From assembly GCA_029582265.1 (NCBI GenBank), contig CM055837.1, positions 5,379,148 to 5,443,147 on the forward strand: a stretch of DNA of 64,000 nucleotides. Reading direction: 5' to 3'. Positions 48,101 through 60,100 of this stretch are shown in pieces. The stretch is from Zoroaster sp. YZ-2022. Lineage: Eukaryota > Echinodermata > Asteroidea > Forcipulatida > Zoroasteridae. The notes beneath the pieces were generated by a model that saw only the letters and a program-made list of their open reading frames with translations, made no database searches and had not been told where the DNA came from. Numbering within the stretch: the first letter of the stretch is position 1; every line of letters starts with the position of its first letter. A program made the position numbers and the translations under genes.

Positions 48101-51100
48101 AAGGATGTTGCCGTGGCTTCATATGTATGTATAAATATGAAAGTATTTATAAAGTTAGAAATAGGACCCTTTAAAGTTACCTTGTTAAGTTAGTAAAGTT
48201 ACGTTATTCATGGATTTACTTTATTAAAAATGTTATTTATGTTTCTCTGAATATCTAGCCAAAAGGTTATTAGGTAAAACTTGTAGCTTTGCATGGTGAA
48301 GAGGATAAGTAAGACTAATTGCGGTGATCGTCCTCAGGAGAAATCATTCTCCTGAGGACGATCAGAGCATACTGATCGAAATGTCGAGTTGTACCTCCAG
48401 TTCTTTTCAGAACTAATTACTACTCAATTGAGAATTTCACATGGTGTCACCGCAATTAGTCTTACTTATCAAAAGGTTATTGTTAAAGCGCTCTCGTGTG
48501 GTTGGTATAACATCCTCTTGTGTATTTAATGAATTGTTTCTTTTTGCAGGCATCAGTGGAAATATAGACACTGCTACGCAAAAAACCAACGGCGATTCTT
48601 TTAACTTCCCAAGTTTTGTGTTACCAACAGGTAAGCACCTAATTTTTCTAAATTCCCTCTGAAATTTGGCATAACCAAAAACAAAAAAACAAAAACAAGT
48701 TTGCCATCCAGCAACATTTTGGTAATCTGTCATAACAATTCATGTTTTCTCTAACATCAAAGCACTTCAGGATGATTGATATGTGCACCAACCATGTAAT
48801 CTTTAAAATAATAATTTGATAGTTTGATAATCTGGCAATTACCAAGATGTACCTTCCCTTTAAACATTCAAGCTCAAAGCAATGTCGGTGGGAGCATTGA
48901 TGTTAAATCCAATCCAGATTCAAGTACACTGTTCACCTTTGGTCAACCAGGGACAGGCACAGCAGGTGAGTACGGCCTTTGAACAGACAGCCATGTCACA
49001 CTTGTTTATCTGTAGAGCACCCTCTGTCAGTATTTCATGGCAGGCACAAACGTGTATGTCTGTATGTACAGCTTTCTGTACATGTACTTTGACATCTATA
49101 TGGCATCACTCTATCCCTGTTTGGACTTCATTTATTTTGACCTAAAAGAAACGATGAAGTCAAAAACAAGGAGAGGAGGGTGCATTGCTCATTGACCCTT
49201 TCTGGAAGGTACTCACCAACACCACCATGTTTAGACTTTTGGCAAGGTGAGTCTAAAATGAGGGCGTGGTGGTGGAGGGGGTGGAAAGAGAGGGCATTCA
49301 CCAGTGTCATTTTTGGGGTTTTGCCTTTCAGTTAGGTACTCCCTTCCTTGCCCCGAACCCCTATTTAAGAATTTTTTTAATTAGATTTTTATGTTATTTA
49401 AACGTTTATATAGAATTTTTTTCATTATGTTTGTTATAGCAGTGTTCACAATAATGAAGTATTTAATATCTTTGTTTTTTTATCATCAAAGGAAAGAACT
49501 ACCAAGGAAACATTGATCAAGTTAAAACCCAGGGCGGTGGCAAAAAATTCACCTGGGGAGGTAAACACGTTTATGTTTTGCTTAGGTTACGTTTTGTTGC
49601 AGAAAAGAAACAAATATAAACTGCTGATGCCAGACTATAGGCCTCTCTGATTTACATAGATCTGTGTTTAGGTAACCATGACAATGACTGTACTATGATA
49701 ATGATTGATAGACAATGTGACCAATGACATCAAAAGAGGCCCAAAGGTTAAACTGCACCAGATCAAGTCTTATATTTTGAGATGTCAGCAGAAAATATTC
49801 TTAATTTATTTTTAATAAGACACTAATATTACATCTGAAAGGCTTAATCATCTGAATGTTCATCATCATATTAATGTTATGAGGAAAATCTGCATACAAA
49901 TACATACACTTTTGCCCGGTGGGAAATCACCCTGGTGATCTAAAGGTGGTCTGTACATATATTTATTTCTATGTGTAACTCAAGGTAATTATATTTCTAT
50001 TTTGGAAGTTGGCCTCTTATAAACTTTGTGTGTAGGAAAACAAAGAAGTATTGGAAAATTTAGATATGATCTTTTTAATATTTGCCCTGGTGCCATGAGC
50101 ATTTAATTGTTATCATGCTAACATGCGGGTGATTAAAAAAATAATTTGCTTTCTGTAATTGTTGATCTAATTTGTGATGGTTGAATTAAAAATAAAAATA
50201 ATTATTATTTCTTTATTTTATTATAGCACCACTTGTCACTGGATTTTCAAACATGTTTACAACAATCAATGGTAAATACAATCTAAGATTTCAAGCTTAG
50301 TATAGAGGGTGTTACAAGAAATAGTGGGAGCAGTCTGACCATCTTATCTCTTCTAAGAAGATGCAGTGGTTTTTTGAGAGAACAGATTCAAAGGATAATT
50401 TGATCTGGGGCCAATTTCACAGAGCTGCTTAGAGCAGAGAATTTTGCAAAATATAAAACAGATTACCAGCCGAAATGCATACATCTTTTATAAAAGTTTG
50501 GCTGGTAACCAAAGAAATACGCTAAGCAAATTTTTCTGGTAAGTAATTTTGTCTTTTAAGCAACTCTTTGAAATTGACTTCTCATCATAACCATCTTCTA
50601 AAAGGAAAAAGTTAAATGTACACAGTGTACCTGCAACAGTTGTTTTCTTAATAATAATAATAATAATAATAGTAATATATTTTTAGTTTGTCTTTTCTCA
50701 ATGAATTAAACATTTTTCAAAAACTGTTTTTGAAAAAGCTACATTCTTGTAGATTAATCGAGTGAAGGCATTGGTTTACTTCAACAGGCTGGTGTGTATC
50801 ACATTTTAATTTGACAAATAATTTGTGAACACCCATGATTATTGTGCTTAGCCATTAAAAAAAATAAAGTAAAACCCATTTTTGTTCATACTTCTCAAGC
50901 ACCATCTGGTTCATCTAAAATGCTGATGAAGGTTATTGTGACTTACGATGACAGCGGCCAGAAGTTTTTCACATTACAACCATTTGGACAAGCTGCACCC
51001 TCGGCACTTACTAAAGGTATATTGTAGACATCCACAAAACAAAATGTACGTATAAGGAATGTGATAGCACTATATGGTACTAGCTCAAACTAGTTTGCGG

Positions 51101-54100
51101 TGACACCATGTAGAAATTCTCTTTTGAGCAGTAAATAGTTCTGTAATTCTCCTGAAGACGATCAGAGCATACTTATTGAAACATTAAGTTCTAACGAACC
51201 GGTTCTTTTCAGAACTATTTACTACGCAAAAGAGAATTTCTACATGGTATCACCACAAACCGTCTTTACTTAGCTCAAACTATTCAATATTTCCCTAAAG
51301 CTTTCGTTACTAAAGAATCATATTATTTGTTTTCCAGGTGGGACTGAATATTTTATGAAGATTGACATGAGCAAGATAGCACGGGATGATTCTCAACAGT
51401 TCACGTTCAAGAAGGTGTTTGAGGAGTACAGCAGAGGAACAACATTTTACACCAGTAAGTCATTCTATTTTATTTTTATTTTAAATTTTGTTTTGTAAAC
51501 TAATGGGGCTTGGTTGTAATGGGGCGTTGATAGAGCTGTCAGTGTGGTTTGATTCCTTTCTAGGAAATTTGTCTGAAGTGCTTTCGTCGTAGAGAAAACA
51601 ATTATTTTTTTATTCAAATTCACCACAAAAAAAAAAAAAAAAAACGTTTTGTAATTTTTTCAAAACGCAAGCACCGTGGTTTTAAATTGAGTCATTTTTT
51701 CTGTAAATATTTACAGATGTGGAACAATCAAAAGCACCATTCCAGTTCACTGTTGACAAAGGCCTAGAGACCTTTTTCTCAAAGATGTTTCAGATGATCA
51801 CTGAAGTGGACTCCAAAACTGGGAAGACAGGTTTGTATTTTTTAATTATCAGTAATGTTTAATTTCTCATATAACCCCTAACCCTCCTATAGGTTTAACA
51901 ATCAAAGACACTCAACATTTTTATGTAACTCCCAACTCATTGACTTTGTGCAGTGCACTCAAATAAGTACATGTGGCTATGGTAGGAGGTCAAACCAAAA
52001 CCACTCATAGTCTGCTGCTAACTTATGCAGTACATACACAGCTCTGTGTGACTCTGCATATAACTTATGTAGGACATACACAAGTGTGTTTGACTTTGCC
52101 ACTAACTCCAGCACTCTTAGAGAAAAATACCCATGTGTGAACAATTGGCAATGCAACCAAAAATACTCAAGTGACTGTCTGTGGGTGCGGTGCTTACTGG
52201 GCCAAATTTCAGCCTGGGCATAGGAGGGCTAATGTAGTTATCACTGAACACATCTGACCATATAAATAAATATATAAATCCATATGTTAATGTTTATCAA
52301 TCATTGAAATTCGGCCCAAAAAGAAACCAACCTCTGCCATCAAATTCCTTCCAGTATTCCCTGTTTTTGATCGCAGGCCTCACAAATTCCAACATTCAAA
52401 TACCTTGTATGTCTTTAAACTCAAAATATAACTTATTCCACATTATTTTCATTGTTGGTCAAATCTCTGTTTCTTTATTTTCACTTGCAGTCACAGTTCC
52501 GTCAACTTCATCATCCAATTTCCAAGTTATTATTGACGGAGGAAACAAGCAAATCATCGACTACCTGATGACTTTTGCCAACAACAACATAGACCAGCAG
52601 TTACGATGTAAGTCACCGTTGTTATATTGAGAGTGATGTAATTCCAACATAAACCACGCCCACTCTTCACGTGCCTAATCATTCAGTTAAACCACAAATA
52701 AAATTGCACATGGCTTTTTAATTAAATCATTAAAATGTCATTAAATTACATTGACAATAATGTAGACTTTTATTTTAAAACTTTTAGAAAAGGTGTTAGT
52801 TTTATTTTATTTTCAGTTTAAGCTTTAGACCTGTTGATGTGCAAATGTTGCTAATGAATATGTAAATTTTTATTTGCAGATGAATTGATTAATCACCGCC
52901 TCTTCATACCAATGAACTTCTACAATGAACAGACTAAAAAAATTGAAGAGATTAAAATTCCTTTCTATGCCAACTTTGATGGCTTTGATGATTCACTCTC
53001 TACTATATTCAGTGAGTTCTATAACTTATTATTTATTTATCGATAAATTAATTTAAAAAACTGAACAGGATGGCCAGGATTTTATCCTTGGAATTATACT
53101 GTTTGAAAAGTTGAGACCTAAGTTCTTCCCATGTAAGCAAGTATGTACTTCGACCTGCAGCTGTTATTAGCCATGCAATGCTGGATTGAACCAATCAGAG
53201 TGGAGAAGCTGTAAGGCAGTGTCGGGTATCCGGATACCCGAATACCCGATCGAAAATGTCATTACCCGGTTCCATTTTTCGGTTCTAATTACCCGTAAAC
53301 GACTTTTTAAAATTCCGACTGAACATTTTAAGCCACACAAAATAATGGAAGTCTCTGATTTTTTGCTAACAAAATTAAGAAAACTTGGATGAAGGCTTTA
53401 CTCGCGTTCGTATTGGTTGTTTTATACATTCAGGAGTATTTCTGTGTTTTTACAAAAATTGTTTACAGGTACCCGGGTGTCCGAAGATTTCAAATTTTGA
53501 AAACGCACAGCCCTAGAAGTTTGTATTCACATCACACATACTCATAGTCTCATTGTTGGAATTTCATCCATCCCCAAATGTGGATTTGTCAGTTTCTATC
53601 TGATTTTTCTTTTTAGTATGATTGAATATTGAAATTGTTAAAACAAACTCGAGGAAGGCATTTATGAATGGGAATAGGTCCTTTATTGCCTGTGGCCAAG
53701 ACCCCTTGATATTTATCCTGTGCTCATGACAGAGTGACACACTTTTATTCCCTTATTATTGTACATGCAGTTCCAACAATCATTTTGTTTTCTAAACTTT
53801 TGCACTGTGCAAATCTTTCCTTTATTTATTTAACCCCAAAGTAATATGAATCCGTCTTATTTGTAGAATCCATTTCAACACTCCCAACTCAATTTGGAAT
53901 GAAGTTCCAAGTCGTTGGACAAGATGGTAGTAAGCAGATTATCACGATGCCCTTTACTCGGATTGAATACCAAGGAAGAAAGAGACTGTTTTTGAGTAAG
54001 TTGTTTTAATATTGATGATATTCTGTTCTTATAATTTATGGAGTACCTTTGGTGATGTTTTGGTGGATAATCATGGTTTATTTCCTTGAGCAAGACATTT

Positions 54101-57100
54101 TATCATAAATTGCTTCTCTCTATTCAGACGTATAAATGGGCACTTATTGCTACAGGATGTTTCAGAATTGTACTAACTTGTCTTGTCTTAAAAGCCTTAC
54201 TGTTTATAAATTCCCTTTCTTAGCACTGCCAACATGCATAGCTTTTAAGATGTATGGATTTGATGAGGATAAGGAGTACATCATCGACCCAGATGGTATC
54301 AACGTTGGAGTGAAACCATTTGTTGTAGACTGCACCATGGAAAAAGGTAAACTTTAAGCTATAGTGGAAGGGGTGGACAAACTAGTAAAACAGAGCAAAA
54401 ATAACTGACCATGATTTTGCTTAACCAGTTCGCGTCGGAGGCCGTGTATACACGCAATTTTTTTTTGCACCACGGATCGGAGAGCGTCTAAACACGCCAT
54501 AGGAAACTCCGGAATATTTGTATGCATGCTCGGTTGAGCCACGCGTGTACGGTGACATGTTCGGAAGTGCCGGCCACCCGCTGTGGAAGCTTCCATTAAC
54601 GTGTGTGTGGGAAAAAGAAACCCGCCACAGGGGCCCAGAAAAACTTTTTTATTCCCGACGCGAACTGGTTTTAACGCTCAAAATCCTTATGAACAGCTTT
54701 AACTGTTTGTTTCTTTGATTGAATTGCTATTTAGGTGAAACCATCATCAAACATGACCGGGACACAACCACAGTTGCCAGTTATCCAATGGACATTGATG
54801 TAAAATATGAGGACACTTCAGATGAACAACTTATCGCTCTGCGGAAAGTGTCGGAAATGTGCGAGCAGGAAATCACTCATGAATGTGTTAAGAAATCAGC
54901 TCATTTCCTTGATGGAAAAGCCCTGATTTGGTGGGAGAGTCTGGATGGGAAGAAGCGAGAAAACTGGGGTGTGTCAACAGATGTCAGCATGTGTCACTGT
55001 GGAAAGAATGGAGGTGATTGTTTGCACTTACAGGGACAGTATCATTACAATCACACAATCAGCGCAGACTTTCAACAGGGCATGGAATCGGTGTCCTAGT
55101 TTAAGATGAACACAGTGACTGAAAATTACTGGCTCATTTATGCAGTAGCAACGGCAATATGATCTTATCATGTGGGGTATTGTTTTCAGTCACTGAGTTA
55201 ATCTAAAACTACCACTCCAGTTCCATACCCTTTTGATAGTGATGATATTGTCCATTTAAGTCTACTTCAAAGTTTTCATTCTCAATTCCTTTTTAAAGGG
55301 ACTTATCGTGATGTAAATGGTAATCTATAGATGGTGATATAAGAAATATATATTCTTTTATTGCCATACAGCATGCTTCAAGAAAGGTAGCCTATGCAAT
55401 TGTGATGGTGGAGAAGGCAAAACTGACTGGGGAATGCACACAGACAAGGACACCCTTCCTGTCCGAAAGGTTGTTTTTGAGAAACAAGATGCCGAACCTG
55501 GCCAAGCCAAGTTGAAGGTCGGACAATTTAAATGTGGTGGAGATCAAAGTGAGTTAAATCCCTGTATGAATAACTTTCAAATTCATTTTAAACAATTGGT
55601 CACAACTCTGTATCCTTTATTTATGAATGCTCAAAATTACATTTTACTTGAGGTCTATTTGAGCTCTAATAACTACAAATAATACTAATTTTACACATTT
55701 AGCAGAATAGTTCTGAGTGGCCTTACGTTTTGAACCTAGCAGGATCTTTGTCAAAGGCAAAAAATAAACATAAAAATAAAATCACTTTAGACATTTGTAA
55801 TGTTTTGTTATTAGAATACTAAAAAATAACAATTGTACGTCATTGGAACTTTTTCCTCATTTCCTGGGTTCAAAATGTCTGTTTCTGACTATTTCCTTTT
55901 TTTTAATACTTTTTCTTTCCACTTTTCATTGTTTTTTTTTAGCAGATGTCTTCATTGCTGTTCACTGAAGAAGTTTCCCTTACTATTTATATCATTTTGA
56001 TTAATTTTTTTGTCTAGGTTCGAACACACTTCAGTTTTTCATCTTCATGATGCAGATGATGGCAAATCGTAAGTAAAAAAAAATGGCAAATATCATTCTC
56101 CTGATGACGATCAGAGTACAGAGATGCCAACATTTACGATTTGGGCGTAATTTTTACGATTTATTGAGTCCAATTATGATTGTACGATCCTTGTGTCAAT
56201 TTTTACGATTTATAAAAATGTAAAGCCTCAAGTGTGAGGTTTGAAAAGGGGGTAATTTCGTGTCCGAGGCGGATGCACCGTGGCAAATTACTCTTTTTCA
56301 GTTTGTAATGTTGGCATCTCTGAGAGTATACTGATCGAAACGTCAAATTTCTCAATACTGGTTCTTCTCAGAACCAATAATTATTACAACTCCTAAGAGA
56401 TTGTTTACATGGTGTGACCACAAACCTTACTCCTAAATATTGTTGTGGCAATTCTTGTAACACAATTTAAAGAATCGTTTCAATCTCACAAATTGAAGGA
56501 TTCTCAAACTTAACATGTGAGGAGTAAATATGTTTACAGAAGTGTTTAATTATGTTGGGAATGCCACCTTTTTATCAGTGGTTTGACAGTGAAGAACTTT
56601 TTTGCCCAAGTAACATCTGAATATATATAGGACTATAAATTTGTAGACTGAAAAAGTCACATTTGTACAAAACAATTGCCAAGAAAGAATGATTGGTTAT
56701 TTGCTTTTGATTAATTCATGATCAAAATTACCAGTTAGAAAAGAACTTTTAAAATTAAAAGATAAATATTTTTTATTCAATGACATGTCTTCCAAACATT
56801 TACTAGCAGTGTCTGGCAAAACCTTTGAAAATGTCAAGAAAAAAATTTCAAGTCATGATTTGTTTATCATACAGCCCAAAAGACTTGCGCTGAGTTCAAG
56901 AAAATTGGTTATGAACTTGATGGAGTGTACTTGATTGATCCTGATGAGGCTGGAGGGGAGAAACCATTCACCGTTTTTTGCGAGATGGAGAAACCAGATA
57001 AAGGTCAGAGGAAGATGAAAGAGATAATTTGTTGTAGTGTTTGTCGAAGATTTAAAAAAAAATTATCTTGAGACTATTAATTCATAAAACAAATGCATGA

Positions 57101-60100
57101 TTGACTAATCTTACTAATTTTTGAACCTTTTTATCATAATTTATTGCATAAAGGGTACCAGCTCTTTCAGGTCAAGGGCCACTTTTAGTAAATGTGTAAT
57201 GTCAGGGACGTTGGAAGGTAGTGAAATGCATAGGGGTAGGCATCAATAGAGGGGGACATGACGAGGAAAAGATGGGGGGGGGGGCGATGACTATACTTTT
57301 AACATGGCATGCCTAAAAAGTGGGGCCAACTCTGTTCCCACTGGTCCCCTTGGGTGCAACAGTCCTGGTAATGTAAAGGCCGGTTCATACTTTACACGAA
57401 AGCGAATGCGAAGTGAAATTCGTGACGTCGACAATGGTTCACGGCAAATATTCGCGGTGAAGGTTCGCAAAAGTTGAACACATTTCAACTTGCACGAATC
57501 ATTCGCCGTGAATTTGATGACGTAAAATTCACTTCGCATTCGTTTTCGCGTCAAGTATGAACCAGGCTTTAGTTGTTTGAGGAAGGTCAAGAAATTTTGA
57601 GGCAAGTCTTTACTCTTTCATTAACTTGTCTTGCCCACTGACATCAGGTATCACCGTTGTCCACCATGAACTGAGCAATAAGCGTACCCTTGTCAATGGC
57701 TACGAGGGACCAGGAAGTTACAGCATGGATATCAACTACAGAGCAACCCTGAGCCAAATAGATAACCTCAAGTACGTCTCTGGAAACTGTGAGCAATCTC
57801 TCATGTATGAATGTAAGAGTTCGGCGTTTCACGTCGGTGATGTCCAGAATCATTGGTGGGTGTCTTTTGATGGACAAAAAATGCCCAACTGGGGTGGAGC
57901 ACCATGTGACTATGATGGGTGTGCTTGCAAGACTAACTCAAGTGAGTTTAACTTTTTGGTATAAAATTGAAGGACTTTATTATCCAGTACATAAAGCATA
58001 TTTTATCATCTTTTGAAAAATTAAAAAAAAAATGTATTTCTCATATTAGGTGTACCACATTTTCAAGAAAAAATCCTCTCTCTCACTCTTGCTTTTTATT
58101 TGAGAGGAGGATAGGCATGTGAAGCTTTATGTTTAGCCTATGAAACAAATTTACTTGAAATATTCTTTTTACTCAATATGTTTTATCTAAATACATCACT
58201 GAATTTGTCCAAACCTCTTACTATTTTCAATACAGCATGTATTGACAACGGAAAATGCAACTGTGACAAGGACGATGGCATCATGCGTATGGACACTGGC
58301 AGCCTGGATGACAAAGACAAACTACCTGTCACCCAGTTACGCTTTGGTGACACAGGAGACAATGGAGAAATGGGCTACTATACCCTTGGTCCTCTGAAAT
58401 GCTGGGACGATTCTGGCAAAGATATTGAGCACCGCAGTAAGTGTTCTTATTAAATAAAGCCAGTGTACAATTTTGGTAAAATGTCTGTAATATCGTCGTG
58501 TCAGTACAAAAACGTCGTATGTTCACAATGCAATAAGGTCGTATGTACAGCGCATCGTCAATCTGCATAAATTTACATTAAAAAATGTTTGTGCAACAAC
58601 GTCGTATCTCAGCCATTGCTTTTGTGCATTCATCCGGGAACTTGTTACATACGACCTTTTTGCACTGACACAAACTGGTTTTGTGCAAAAATGTCGTAAC
58701 TCGGAGATACGACGTTTTTGCACTGACACGACGATATGCATCCAAACTTAAAGGGGCAGTATTGTCATGATCCAATTAGACTTTCATCAGGGCATGGAAT
58801 CGGTGTCCTAAAATAATGTGAAATTGTAAAATGGTAATTTCTGAGGTTAAGTTGTGTTTATCATGCTTGTGTTGACCACTGATCAAGCGAAATTCAATGT
58901 TTTTCTATATTTTGCACAAAATAATAATTTGGGTTGATATTAGATTTTTTAAAGATTTTGAAAGTTTTCGTGGATTAAATATGATCAGAGCATTTTTTTA
59001 AAACAGGGCATGGATTGGTGGCCTAGTATAAGAACACAGTGTTTGAAAATTACTGGCTCATTTATGCAGCAGAAATGGTAATATGACCTTATCATGTGGG
59101 ATATTATAGTAGTCACTGAGTTTTTAAAACTAGCCTTCCGATTCTATGCCCTGTTAATCGTGACGGTACTGCCCCTTTAATAAGAATCAAGATATAAGTG
59201 TACAAAAATGTGTCGTTTACAAAATAATTCAAGAAAATGCATAGTTTATATTCATTATATTATGGAAATTCTGCCTTCAGATGTCACAAATTTTACATAA
59301 AATAATAGCATCCGAGACAAAAAAAATTTCCATTTTGTTTTGATTCCATTTCCCCATCCAGAGATACTCACTTCTTGCTTTGAAATTAAAGAAGATGACT
59401 CGTCTGCAAAAAGTGGTAACTATTACATCCATCCTGTGGAGAATTTGGAAAGTTTTCTTGTTTACTGTGACATGTCTGGTCCTGATGGTAAGTAGAAAAC
59501 AAACATTACATTGGCAGAGCTGCCAACTCTTCCGGATTCTGCGGAAGACTTCTGTATTTGACGGTAATTTACTTACTTATGCAAGGAGGCCTCTCCTTTT
59601 GGCACCAAAAGGAGAGGCCTCCTTGCATATATTTTAAGTAAGTAAATTACCGTCAAATACGGAAGTCTTCCGCAGAATTCGGAAGAGTTGGCAGCTCTGC
59701 ATTGGTTTTTGCACAGCCAAGACTTTTTTAAAGAGGTAACATTTTACACATTGGTCTTAAACATTATGTAAGAGTAAGGCTGCTTACAGGGGTGTGATTT
59801 GACAAAAGTAAAAAATCCTGACAAATGGGTAGCAGGCCTGGGACTCCCTTTAGTCTAGAGGACAAAGCCCCCTGAACCTCCTGTGGGTAGCGGGCCTGGA
59901 TCTCCCTTTGGTCTAGAGGACAAAGCCCCCTGAACCTCCTGTGGGTAGCGAGCCTGGGTCTCCCTTTGGCCTAGAGGACAAAGCCCCCTGAACCTCCTGT
60001 GGGTAGCGGGCCTGGATCTCCCTTTGGTCTAGAGGACAAAGCCCCCTGAACCTCCTGTGGGTAGCAGGCCTGGATCTCCCTTTGGTCTAGAGGACAAAGC

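Noticed and set aside
53217..53516. Complete hAT element
   Set aside because: The two edges resemble hAT termini but do not match each other, and no 8-base duplication was found.
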